From: Colwellia sp. M166
Lineage (GTDB): Bacteria; Pseudomonadota; Gammaproteobacteria; Enterobacterales; Alteromonadaceae
Direction: 5' to 3'
Assembly: GCF_024585285.1 (NCBI RefSeq)
Contig: NZ_CP040755.1
Span: 1,674,001 to 1,738,000, forward strand
Length of the DNA: 64,000 nucleotides
Under the pieces are notes generated by a model that was given only the letters and a program-made list of their open reading frames with translations, had not been told where the DNA came from and searched no databases. Shown here one piece after another: positions 11,066 to 19,546 of the stretch. The first letter of the stretch is position 1. Each line of letters starts with the position of its first letter. The position numbers were made by a program, and so were the translations under genes.

Positions 11066-13780
11066 CTAAATACCATTGATTGCAGCCACTGCAACCGCAG
11101 CATTGTATATAATTTGTGTTGCCGTTGACCACAATGTTAGATCATTCATATATTCAGAATCTAGCGGCACGACAATAGTATCACCTGGTTTTAAGGCTGT
11201 ATTTGACGCCCCAGCAAACCAATTACTTTCTTCAACCATTTTAATACTACCATTAGCTGAAATGACATAAATGCGCTCTTCATCGGCACGTTTTTTCACA
11301 CCACCACTTTGCCCTATGTAGTCTTCAGCTGACATTGCTGCATTATATAAATGTGACGAACTCACTTGAACTTGACCAATAACATTGATTGAATTTTTCA
11401 TTGTCGGTACATAAAGTACATCACCACCTTCTAGCAATATCTCTGCACTGTTAGCAGCCATAATATCAGGTAAATTAATCACTAAACGACCAACTGGCTC
11501 TAACTCTGTAATATCAGCTAGCAACTTTTGGGCGTCATCATATGATGCAGACGTGCCTTTTTCGGTTAACGATTTTGACGCCATTTCAATACGTAGATCG
11601 CCAGCAAGCTTAACTAAATTTTTCTGCTCTAATTCTTTTAGTTGTTTACGAGTAAATATTGAAGCATCAGGGTGGGCATATTCGGTTAAGCCACCTGCCT
11701 TAGCAATTAAATCGGCTAAGGTTTCACCACGACGAATAGTGTATTTACCTGGAAAAACAAATTCACCACGCAATTCAACTACATGATTTTCACTCCAAGC
11801 TGGAATTTTATGCACGTTTAATCGATCTTTGCTTTGTAAAGCGATATTAGACTGATTATCACCAGTTAACGCTAAGCCTAAGTCAACATTCAATGATAAC
11901 TTGGTTGCCCCCTCCTGAGTAAAATAATTTCGAGTCACTTCCGCTCGTGCTAAATATGCTGACTCTTTTACCCCACCAGCTGCAGCAACTAAGTCACTAA
12001 TGTTGGCATTTTTTGCCAGTGGATAAACACCAGGGAATTTAACTTGGCCATCGACTTCAACTAATCGAATTGGTTGACCAGAAGCACCTTGTTGACGTAA
12101 CTTCCTCAACACGGGTACCAGCAAACGGTGTCGAGAAAACAGCGCCATCTCACGAATATTAACTTCTTCATCTAACGCAGCGTTGGTAATTTGTACTAAC
12201 GATTGCTTGGTCATATTCTCAGCCTCTGCATCAGCGCTAGTATCTAACGATGGATTTGAAGAGTTTCCACCATATTTTTCCCAAAAAGACTGTTCTTTAT
12301 ACGAGTTTTTCGCTTGTTCTCGCTCCTTTGCAAACAACTGTTCTTGAGTGAAAGCCAACTCATCTAGTGACATTTTTTCGTCAATGTGTTTTGTGACATT
12401 AGAAAATATTAATAATTTATCATGAGGCTGTAAAAATAAATTATCAGCAGTATCAGAAAGTGATTGCTCAAGTGCTTTAGCTAAATTAAATTGTAATATC
12501 TCAATATTTCTCGCCTTGTCCTTTTGACGAACCACTAAGCCATAACTTAAATCAGCATAAGGTAAAACATGAGAATTTAAGTTAGGTAATAAATCAGCTA
12601 CTTTCAGCCCTTGCTGCCACTGATATTTACCAGGTCGAGTAACGGCACCAATTACTGTTATAGATTGCTCGTACATGCCGGAACTTTCAAGAACTCGAAT
12701 ATAGTCACCACTTTGTAATAGCTGTTTACGCGCTTGCTCATCAGTTAAATCAATATTAACAATACTGCGTAAACTCTGTTTATTGTAGCGTTCAACAATG
12801 GTTGACTGTGGGTAAGCTGAAGGCAACAAACCACCAGCCATAGCTAAAACATGATTAAAATCTTCACCTGCTTTTAATTCATATATTGCAGGGCGTCTAA
12901 CTTCACCACGAATTGAAACACTCTTGCTTTGCGTAGGAATAAAAACCACATCACCAGAGTGTAGTAAAATGTCACTTGATGAATCACCATGGATCAGCAA
13001 GTCATATAAATCAACAATTTTTACTACTTTTCCTGCGCGTTTAACTGCAATATTGCGTAATGAACCGATATCACTAACGCCTCCGGCCGCAAAAATAGCA
13101 TGGGTAACTGAAGATAAGGAACTGAGCGTGTAAGGACCGGGTTTGTAAGCTTCGCCTAAAACGAAAATACGCATCGAGCGTAACTCAGCTAAACTAACAA
13201 CCACATTGACACCAATAATGCTTTGTTTAATTTTTTCAGCAAGAAACTCTTTCATCTCGGCAAAGGCTAGACCAACAATTTTCACTGGCCCAATATTAGG
13301 CACCAATACCGTACCTTCTCGAGTTATTGGCAATACGTATTCAATATTCTCTTTACCATAGATCTGTACTGACAATTGGTCGCCAACACCAAGTATATAT
13401 TGTTCAGGAATAGCAATATCCATGGTAGGGGTAAAGGTGTTAGGTGCATTGGCAAAGACATCCATACCGAATCTTTCTAGCGGTTTAAACAGTTCTTCAT
13501 CTGTTTCAAAATCGCTAGATTCTGCTTGATTCTCCGTATCAAGCTCAGCCTCAGGCCTTGGAGAAAGCTCTGTGGTTGACAGTTTCTTCTCTTCGCTTTG
13601 AGATGATATTTGTCCCATAACGGCATTTAAATCAATCCCCATACTTTGAGCTAGTGCCTGTTGCTGAGATTTAGGCAGGCTTTTGAATTGCTCAATTTGT
13701 TGCGGAGATATTTGAGCCGAAAATGAACTAAAAGATAAAGTAATCAGAAAATATGTCAGTAGACGAGTAAAGTTAATCAT
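11066..13780 (-). CDS. Large multi-SLBB polysaccharide export protein, copy 2
   Basis: 904 aa, paralogous to the protein at 5696-8485. It has the same signal peptide plus helical start (signal ending near SFSAQ; then QIEQFKSLPKSQQQALAQSMG), the same Poly_export start (YILGVGDQLSVQIYGKE) and the same series of SLBB repeats (IRGEVRRPAIYEL, VIGAVTRPGKYQW, VDGQVKFPGVYPL, LRGEFVFPGKYTI). The C-terminus is nearly identical (LTLWSTATQIIYNAAVAVAA). The main divergence is an acidic N-terminal linker (residues ~65-100) and a charged insertion around residues 480-530. It is probably the first gene of the polysaccharide operon. The outer-membrane translocon role is inferred from the family. How labour is divided between the two copies cannot be told from the sequence. 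Confidence 0.87.
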   Translation of the reverse strand: MINFTRLLTYFLITLSFSSFSAQISPQQIEQFKSLPKSQQQALAQSMGIDLNAVMGQISSQSEEKKLSTTELSPRPEAELDTENQAESSDFETDEELFKPLERFGMDVFANAPNTFTPTMDIAIPEQYILGVGDQLSVQIYGKENIEYVLPITREGTVLVPNIGPVKIVGLAFAEMKEFLAEKIKQSIIGVNVVVSLAELRSMRIFVLGEAYKPGPYTLSSLSSVTHAIFAAGGVSDIGSLRNIAVKRAGKVVKIVDLYDLLIHGDSSSDILLHSGDVVFIPTQSKSVSIRGEVRRPAIYELKAGEDFNHVLAMAGGLLPSAYPQSTIVERYNKQSLRSIVNIDLTDEQARKQLLQSGDYIRVLESSGMYEQSITVIGAVTRPGKYQWQQGLKVADLLPNLNSHVLPYADLSYGLVVRQKDKARNIEILQFNLAKALEQSLSDTADNLFLQPHDKLLIFSNVTKHIDEKMSLDELAFTQEQLFAKEREQAKNSYKEQSFWEKYGGNSSNPSLDTSADAEAENMTKQSLVQITNAALDEEVNIREMALFSRHRLLVPVLRKLRQQGASGQPIRLVEVDGQVKFPGVYPLAKNANISDLVAAAGGVKESAYLARAEVTRNYFTQEGATKLSLNVDLGLALTGDNQSNIALQSKDRLNVHKIPAWSENHVVELRGEFVFPGKYTIRRGETLADLIAKAGGLTEYAHPDASIFTRKQLKELEQKNLVKLAGDLRIEMASKSLTEKGTSASYDDAQKLLADITELEPVGRLVINLPDIMAANSAEILLEGGDVLYVPTMKNSINVIGQVQVSSSHLYNAAMSAEDYIGQSGGVKKRADEERIYVISANGSIKMVEESNWFAGASNTALKPGDTIVVPLDSEYMNDLTLWSTATQIIYNAAVAVAAINGI

Positions 13781-14717
13781 TTTAACGTATTTCTTCCTAT
13801 AGATACGAGAACAGAGCTAATATCAATTTGAGCCATTAATTTAGCGAGTTTATCACTTTAGAGATAAAGCTATAAACATAAAATTTTTATCAAAGAGAGT
13901 TATTATACCTTTCACTTTTAGCCAGTCTCGATGACTAATGAGCCGATAAAAAGTGACTGTAAATACTTCAGCAGCTGGCTGCTAGGTTTCTTAAATAAGA
14001 ATATTTACAACCTAAAAGCACTATTTTTATTTAGAGAAATAAAGAGCATTAATCTATCGCTTGAAACTATAAATCTAGCCTTTAATCAAGTAAATCAATA
14101 CAAATGAGTAGCCACTTACTTAATCAACTTAATATTAATCAAAAATAAAGATAAAACAGCGCGGAGTTTATCAGTAAGCGCACTGCGATAAAAGTAACTT
14201 TTCATTGCTGGTTTTATTTTATTTAGTACAGACTATATAAATATAGCCAAAATCAAAAGAAACAATGAAAAACAATTACTTAAGAAGTTATTTCAATTAA
14301 TGATATTTTTTATGAGATCGCTTTGCTGCCTTATCGTTATAAAATGAATTTATACCAACTCTATTACGTTTGTTCACTGAGTGGGGGGAAACTTAGTAGA
14401 ATTGGCATTATCCCCCCCCTCGAGCAAGTAAATAAGCAGATAGATAAGTAAAAAGTCAATATAAACATGGCTGGCTGAAATAAGCTGAACTCTGGCTAAA
14501 TAATAAAAAAGACGAGCAAAGAACACATAACTTTCCGCTCATTAATAAGAGATTACCCCGACGGACTTGCCTTTCAAGGCTAGCAAAGGTATAAAACGGG
14601 CTGGCTAAAGCTATTTAACACAACTTTGCTCGACAAATTGCCGCATTGACCAGCATGCAAATTCAGCTGAATAATAATAATTATGATGTCGAGCATACTC
14701 TTTAAAGGAATTTTTAA
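13781..14717. other. 937-bp divergent intergenic region upstream of the polysaccharide operon and the peptide transporter
   Basis: No credible gene. It should hold the promoter of the minus-strand polysaccharide operon and that of the plus-strand transporter. Structures seen: a nested inverted repeat at about 13960-14008 (inner AGCAGC/GCTGCT stem, outer GTAAATA/TATTTAC arms); a 57-bp palindrome at 14351-14407; an eight-C tract at 14412-14419; and a pair of 9-bp inverted repeats CGAGCAAAG (14513-14521) and CTTTGCTCG (14624-14632), which enclose a GCCTT-TC-AAGGC hairpin and could fold into a structured RNA of about 120 nt. No JUMPstart/ops (GGCGGTAGCGTG-like) element for RfaH was found on either strand. 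Confidence 0.55.
14351..14407. repeat. 57-bp palindromic mini-element (TATACCAA family)
   Basis: The left half begins TATACCAACTCTATTACGTT and the right half, read on the other strand, begins TGCCAATTCTACTAAGTTTC. The two ~28-bp halves meet at GAGTGGGG with almost no interior. These halves match the terminal inverted repeats of the 357-bp element at 22547-22903, so this looks like a solo, interior-deleted copy. It lies in the spacer in front of the polysaccharide operon and could form a stable cruciform or RNA hairpin. Confidence 0.7.
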
Positions 14718-16154
14718 ATGACAACACCTACAGCAGGCACTTTTTTCGGCCACCCGAAAGGACTGTTTCTTTTATTTGGTACTGAAATGTGGGAACGTTT
14801 CGGTTACTACGGTATGCGTGCACTTTTGGTGCTTTATTTGGTTGCCAGCGTTCAAGATGGTGGCTTCGGTTGGACACCAGGTGAAGCGCTAAGTTTATAC
14901 GGTACATTTACAATGGCGGTTTATTTAACACCAGTACTCGGTGGTTGGCTTGCCGATAACTTTATTGGTCAGCGTAAGGCGATCATTATTGGTGGTATCA
15001 TATTTTCATTAGGTTACTTTACCTTAGGTATTCCTAAATCCATGCTGGTTGGCATGGAAGAAACCGTTTTCTATATTGGCTTAACATTAATTGTTATTGG
15101 TAACGGTTTATTTAAAGCCAATGTATCAAGCCTAGTGGGTGACTTATACGAAGAAGGCGATCATCGACGTGATGGTGCATTTACTATTTTCTATATGGGT
15201 ATTAACTTGGGTGCTTTCTTAGCACCTATCACTGTTGGTGTTTTAGGTGAACAAGTTAACTGGCACTATGGCTTCATTTTAGCTGGTTGTGGTATGTTAA
15301 TCGGCTTAACATTACAACTGTTATTCGCTAGAAAGTATTTGGGCGATATAGGGGTAGTACCTTCGGCTAAGCGCATTACCGATGGACAAAAAACTCAAGC
15401 ACCTATTACTTCTCAAGACATTGATCGTATGAAAGTTATTTTAATCATGAGTATGTTCTCAGTGATTTTCTGGGCTGGATTTGAACAAGCCGGTGGTTTA
15501 TTTACAATTTATGCATCTGACTTTACTGATCGTACTATTTTCGGTTTTGAAGTGGCAGCCTCTTCATTTCAATCTTTAAATGCCATGTTCATTATTATGT
15601 TAGCGCCAATTGTTGCATCTATCTGGGTTAAAATGGGTTCAAATGAGCCAACTTCACCGAAAAAGTTTGCTCTTGCAATGGTATTTTTAGCCTTAGGCTT
15701 CTTTGTTATGCTTTGGGCTACCATGGTACAAGGTGGTGATGTTACCGTTAAAGTTAGCATGTTGTTCTTGGTTTTTGCTTACCTTTTCCATACTTTAGGT
15801 GAATTATGTTTATCACCTATCGGCTTGTCTATGGTAACTAAGTTAGCACCACTTAAGTTTACCTCAGTATTAATGGGTATTTGGTTCTTATTTACAGCGT
15901 TATCAAACAAGCTTGCTGGCTTCATTGGTTCATTTGTTGGCGAAGGCCAAGAGATGGTCGACAATGCCGCTAATATTTTTATGGGTGTTGGTTCTGCGGC
16001 CTTAATTACGGGTGTTATTATCTTTATGTCTGCGGGTAAACTAGTGCAGTGGATGCACGGTGCAGAAGGTGTTGATTCACATAATCTTGAAGATAAAATT
16101 GAAGAAGAAATTGCCGTTACAGGCACTCATGAAGGTATTTCTGAGAAGCAATAA
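14718..16154 (+). CDS. POT/PTR-family proton-dependent oligopeptide transporter
   Basis: 478 aa major facilitator protein that imports di- and tripeptides with protons across the inner membrane. The family signature is at residues 23-38, GTEMWERFGYYGMRAL, containing the ExxERFxYYG motif used for proton coupling. A second POT signature spans FTIFYMGINLGAFLAPI near 157-173. The sequence contains about 12-14 hydrophobic segments and ends in an acidic hydrophilic tail. A good ribosome binding site (AAAGGAAT) precedes the ATG by 7 bases. It stands alone: a rho-independent terminator and a palindromic repeat follow, and the polysaccharide operon diverges upstream. It is similar to DtpA-type permeases; the substrate range is not determinable. 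Confidence 0.92.
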   Translation: MTTPTAGTFFGHPKGLFLLFGTEMWERFGYYGMRALLVLYLVASVQDGGFGWTPGEALSLYGTFTMAVYLTPVLGGWLADNFIGQRKAIIIGGIIFSLGYFTLGIPKSMLVGMEETVFYIGLTLIVIGNGLFKANVSSLVGDLYEEGDHRRDGAFTIFYMGINLGAFLAPITVGVLGEQVNWHYGFILAGCGMLIGLTLQLLFARKYLGDIGVVPSAKRITDGQKTQAPITSQDIDRMKVILIMSMFSVIFWAGFEQAGGLFTIYASDFTDRTIFGFEVAASSFQSLNAMFIIMLAPIVASIWVKMGSNEPTSPKKFALAMVFLALGFFVMLWATMVQGGDVTVKVSMLFLVFAYLFHTLGELCLSPIGLSMVTKLAPLKFTSVLMGIWFLFTALSNKLAGFIGSFVGEGQEMVDNAANIFMGVGSAALITGVIIFMSAGKLVQWMHGAEGVDSHNLEDKIEEEIAVTGTHEGISEKQ

Positions 16155-16181
16155 AAAGCGAAGCTCCAGTTAGAAGGAATT

Positions 16182-16270
16182 AGCTTTAAGTTATTAGCTG
16201 TCAGTAAGAGACTAGAACAAAACATTTCCGTGTGGCACTTGTTTTCTCTGATAGCTGATAACTTCAAACT
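16182..16270. repeat. Long palindromic repeat with GTGTGG hinge, downstream of the peptide transporter
   Basis: The left arm (AGCTTTAAGTTATTAGCTGTCAG) and right arm (CTGATAGCTGATAACTTC) are imperfect reverse complements. They flank a centre containing the hinge word GTGTGGCACTTG at 16230-16241. The same hinge recurs at 17163, 17268, 17373 and 19907, always downstream of plus-strand genes and always flanked by TCAG/TAGC words. It lies between the transporter stop codon and its terminator. Confidence 0.7.
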
Positions 16271-16284
16271 TTTTAACTTTTGTT

Positions 16285-16319
16285 AAAACGAGTAATATTC
16301 AGTTATTACTCGTTTTTTT
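16285..16319 (+). terminator. Rho-independent terminator after the peptide transporter
   Basis: A stem formed by AAAACGAGTAA and TTACTCGTTTT with a short loop is followed by a run of seven T. It would end the transporter transcript about 130 bp after its stop codon and insulate fau. Confidence 0.85.
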
Positions 16320-16380
16320 ATCGCTAATTTTTAAACCTGACTTTTAACCCTAGACAGCACTTGGCCTGAGGAGTAAAGCT

Positions 16381-17028
16381 TTGAATATTAAATTTTCTAA
16401 AAATTCTACAAAAGATCGTATTGCATCAAAAAATCAAAGAGATGCGATTCGCCAGCAAGTAAGACAATTACGTCAGCATTTGACTCCCACACAGCAAACC
16501 GACGCTGCAATACAGTTATTAGCGCGCTTTAGTATTGATGAAAAAATATTATCAGCCAAAAGCATTGCCCTTTATCTAACTAATGATGGCGAACTTGACA
16601 CGCAATTACTGTTTGAATGGTGCTGGCAACAAGGTAAGCAGGTCTACTTACCTGTTTTACACCCTTTTACCAAAGGACATTTACTGTTTCTACATTATGA
16701 TAGCCAGACTTCTCTAGTTAAAAACCACTTTGCTATTGCGGAGCCTAAACTGGACGTAAGAAAAATTATTCCATCTCAACAGCTCGATATTATTTGTACA
16801 CCTTTAGTGGCTTTTGACAACGCGGGTGCACGCTTAGGCATGGGCGGAGGCTTTTATGATCGGACATTAAGCCATTGGCATCAACACTATAAACAGCAAA
16901 ATATCGTCAAACCCTACCCTATTGGTTTAGCACATAACTGCCAGCTTGTTGACTCATTACCGTCTGAGTCTTGGGATATTCCATTACCTGAAATAATCAC
17001 CCCAAGCATGCATTATAAATTTAATTAA
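16381..17028 (+). CDS. fau: 5-formyltetrahydrofolate cyclo-ligase
   Basis: 215 aa. It converts 5-formyl-THF to 5,10-methenyl-THF with ATP in the cytoplasm. The family signature GARLGMGGGFYDRTL (near residues 155-169) provides the glycine-rich nucleotide loop, and the N-terminal RQQVRQLRQHLT region provides basic ATP contacts. The gene has no early ATG. It starts with TTG at 16381, supported by GAGGAG seven bases upstream. In many gammaproteobacteria this gene follows ssrS (6S RNA) and zapA; neither is seen here. Instead a peptide transporter precedes it and rpiA-serA follow. Confidence 0.9.
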   Translation: MNIKFSKNSTKDRIASKNQRDAIRQQVRQLRQHLTPTQQTDAAIQLLARFSIDEKILSAKSIALYLTNDGELDTQLLFEWCWQQGKQVYLPVLHPFTKGHLLFLHYDSQTSLVKNHFAIAEPKLDVRKIIPSQQLDIICTPLVAFDNAGARLGMGGGFYDRTLSHWHQHYKQQNIVKPYPIGLAHNCQLVDSLPSESWDIPLPEIITPSMHYKFN

Positions 17029-17074
17029 AGCTTGGTTTTTAAACTTTTTTGTTTGCTATAATGCGCGATAAGAA

Positions 17075-17530
17075 CTAGCTATCAGTTATGAGCTGTCAGT
17101 AAGAAAACTAGCTTTAAGTCTTAAGCTGTCAGCTTTCAGTAAAATCAAAAACCTAACCATGAGTGTGGTGCTTGGTTTTACTTCTTTTAACTGACAGCTT
17201 TGAACTTAAAGCTCAGAAAACAGCTGTCAGTTTTAAGCTTTCAGAAAAATCAAAAACCTAACCATGAGTGTGGTGCTTGGTTTTACTTCTTTTAACTGAC
17301 AGCTTTGAACTTAAAGCTCAGAAAACAGCTGTCAGTTTTAAGCTTTCAGAAAAATCAAAAAACTAACCATCAGTGTGGTGCTTGGTTTTACTTGTTTTAA
17401 CTGACAGCTAACAACTTTGAACTTTATTTTAACTGATAGCTTCGAACTTTTAACTTTATTTTAACTGATAGCTTTGAACTTTTAACTTTATTTTAACTGA
17501 CAGCTTCAAACTTTTAACTGTCTTTTCACT
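17075..17530. repeat. Tandem palindromic repeats: 105-bp units with GTGTGG hinge, then 32-bp units
   Basis: Most of the fau-rpiA gap is repetitive. A 105-bp unit recurs at 17141, 17246 and 17351 (the first two are nearly identical, the third is partial and diverged). Each unit carries a hinge GTGTGGTGCTTG (17163, 17268, 17373) with complementary arms AAAAACC and GGTTTT around it, and AGCTGTCAG on the left mirrored by CTGACAGCT on the right. Then three 32-bp units start at 17427, 17459 and 17491, each TTTTAACTGAYAGCTTYRAA plus a TTTAACTT tail. The last unit ends about 25 bp before the rpiA start codon. No coding potential was seen. Confidence 0.85.
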
Positions 17531-17554
17531 CACAGCTAAACCTAAGGTTTTCTA

Positions 17555-18211
17555 ATGACTCAAGATGAAATGAAAAAAGCAGCGGCAATCAAGGCGCTAG
17601 ACTATATCAAAGCAGATACTATCGTTGGTGTTGGTACTGGCTCAACGGTCAATCACTTTATTGATGCACTTGCGACTATTAAAGACAAAATTATTGGTGC
17701 AGTTTCAAGCTCTGAAAGCTCAACTGAGCGTTTAAAATCTCATGGTATAGAAGTCTTTGACCTTAATAATGTTGATGGCATTGATGTTTATGTCGATGGT
17801 GCTGATGAAATTAATCCACACCTACATATGATAAAAGGTGGTGGTGCAGCCTTAACGCGAGAGAAAATTGTAGCCGCTGTTGCAAAAACCTTTGTTTGTA
17901 TTGCCGATGACAGCAAACAAGTGCCGATGTTAGGAAAGTTTCCTCTGCCAGTTGAAGTGATCCCGATGGCACGCAGTTATGTGGCGCGAGAATTGGTGAA
18001 ATTAGGTGGCGATCCAGCCTACCGTCAAGGCGTTATTACTGACAATGGCAATGTCATTATTGATGTACACAACCTAACAATAATGGATCCTAAAGCGCTA
18101 GAAAATAGCATTAACGCTATTGCAGGTGTTGTTACTAATGGCTTGTTTGCAAATCGTCCAGCAAATGTCTTAATTATCGGCAGTGCCGACGGTGCAAAAA
18201 TAATAAAATAA
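17555..18211 (+). CDS. rpiA: Ribose-5-phosphate isomerase A
   Basis: 218 aa, the standard RpiA length (E. coli 219). It interconverts ribose-5-P and ribulose-5-P in the non-oxidative pentose phosphate pathway. The three hallmark loops are present: [13 protein letters not shown] near residues 20-32 (phosphate binding), YVDGADEIN near 79-87 (catalytic Asp81/Asp84 region) and [14 protein letters not shown] near 94-107 (catalytic Glu103, Lys94). A TAAGG ribosome binding site precedes the ATG directly after the repeat array. It is followed by serA 96 bp downstream, a conserved gammaproteobacterial pairing. Confidence 0.96.
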   Translation: MTQDEMKKAAAIKALDYIKADTIVGVGTGSTVNHFIDALATIKDKIIGAVSSSESSTERLKSHGIEVFDLNNVDGIDVYVDGADEINPHLHMIKGGGAALTREKIVAAVAKTFVCIADDSKQVPMLGKFPLPVEVIPMARSYVARELVKLGGDPAYRQGVITDNGNVIIDVHNLTIMDPKALENSINAIAGVVTNGLFANRPANVLIIGSADGAKIIK

Positions 18212-18307
18212 CACTTTAGAGTTTATACCCTATATGATAGTTTAGGTATCTAGCCATCTAAAATAGCATTCATTAAGTAATGTTTGATCGAGAGAAGTTA
18301 AACTATC

Positions 18308-19537
18308 ATGAGTCACAATTCACTAGCGAAAGACAAAATTAAGATCCTACTTCTAGAGGGCGTGCATCAAAGCGCCCTTGAAGAACTGAAAATAAAGGGC
18401 TATTCAAATATTGAATACATTAAAACTTCACTTTCAGAAGCTGAGCTGATTAAAAAAATTGCTGATGTACACTTTATCGGCATACGATCTCGTACTGACT
18501 TAAATAAAACGGTCTTAAGCCACGCGAAGAAACTGGTAGCCATTGGTTGTTTTTGTATTGGCACTAACCAAGTTGATAAAAATGCTGCTCAAGCATTGGG
18601 GATTCCCGTATTCAATGCGCCTTTCTCAAACACCCGCTCTGTCGCCGAGTTGGTACTCGGTGAAACACTCTTACTCTTACGTGGAATTCCTGAAAAAAGC
18701 GCTCAAGCACACCGTGGCGTTTGGAATAAGTCAGCAATAGGCTCAGTTGAAGCACGAGGAAAAACCTTAGGCATCATAGGTTACGGCCATATTGGCATGC
18801 AACTGGGCATATTAGCAGAAACCTTGGGCATGAAAGTGCGCTTTTTCGATATTGAAACTAAGTTACCTCTAGGTAATGCAAGCCAAGCCCCCACCATGAC
18901 GGCACTATTAAAAGAAGCTGATGTTATTAGTTTACATGTGCCTGAAACACCACAAACAAAGAATATGATGGGTGTGGCAGAATTTGAAGTGATGAAAGAT
19001 GGCGTTATCTTTATCAACGCTTCACGTGGCACTGTGGTTGATATTGAAGCGTTATCTGAAGCACTAGCTAATAAGAAAGTTGCTGGGGCAGCAATCGATG
19101 TTTTCCCCGCCGAGCCTAAAGGCAATGCTGAAGAGTTTATTAGCCCATTACGTGCCTTTGACAACGTGATTTTAACACCACATATTGGTGGTAGTACTAA
19201 AGAGGCACAAGAAAATATTGGTCTTGAAGTCGCCAGTAAACTTGCTAAATATTCAGATAATGGTTCAACCCTATCAGCTGTTAACTTTCCTGAAGTTTCA
19301 CTACCTGAGCACACAGGTACGAGTCGATTGTTGCACATTCACCGCAATCAACCTGGGGTATTAACAAAAATTAACCAAATGTTCGCTGAACATAATATCA
19401 ACATTGCGGCACAGTATTTACAAACAGCCGATCAAATTGGTTATGTGGTTATCGATATTGAAGCACAAAGCCGAGAACTTGCGTTGAAAGAATTAAAGCA
19501 GATTGATGCAACGATTAGAGTAAGGTTACTCCACTAA
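18308..19537 (+). CDS. serA: D-3-phosphoglycerate dehydrogenase with C-terminal ACT domain
   Basis: 409 aa, one residue shorter than E. coli SerA. It carries out the first committed step of serine synthesis, NAD-dependent oxidation of 3-phosphoglycerate. The NAD-binding motif is GIIGYGHIGMQLG near 157-169. The catalytic Arg is in NASRGTVVDIEAL near 237-249, and the His is in LTPHIGGSTKEAQENIG near 289-305. The last ~75 residues (RLLHIHRNQPGVLTKINQMF onward) form an ACT domain, which in E. coli binds serine for feedback inhibition; the same regulation is likely here. The ribosome binding site GAGAGAAG lies 9 bases before the ATG. Confidence 0.96.
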   Translation: MSHNSLAKDKIKILLLEGVHQSALEELKIKGYSNIEYIKTSLSEAELIKKIADVHFIGIRSRTDLNKTVLSHAKKLVAIGCFCIGTNQVDKNAAQALGIPVFNAPFSNTRSVAELVLGETLLLLRGIPEKSAQAHRGVWNKSAIGSVEARGKTLGIIGYGHIGMQLGILAETLGMKVRFFDIETKLPLGNASQAPTMTALLKEADVISLHVPETPQTKNMMGVAEFEVMKDGVIFINASRGTVVDIEALSEALANKKVAGAAIDVFPAEPKGNAEEFISPLRAFDNVILTPHIGGSTKEAQENIGLEVASKLAKYSDNGSTLSAVNFPEVSLPEHTGTSRLLHIHRNQPGVLTKINQMFAEHNINIAAQYLQTADQIGYVVIDIEAQSRELALKELKQIDATIRVRLLH

Positions 19538-19546
19538 AGCGACAAT

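Noticed and set aside
14412..14419. C8 tract as a phase-variable promoter element
   Set aside because: Homopolymer is real but it is not positioned between any recognised -35 and -10, so there is nothing to support a switch beyond the tract itself.
13781..14717. JUMPstart/ops element for RfaH-type antitermination
   Set aside because: Looked for GGCGGTAGCGTG-like words on both strands; only unrelated fragments were present.
16155..16380. 6S RNA (ssrS) upstream of fau, the usual gammaproteobacterial location
   Set aside because: The space is filled by a hinge palindrome and a terminator; no 6S-like long double-stranded rod with central bubble could be recognised.
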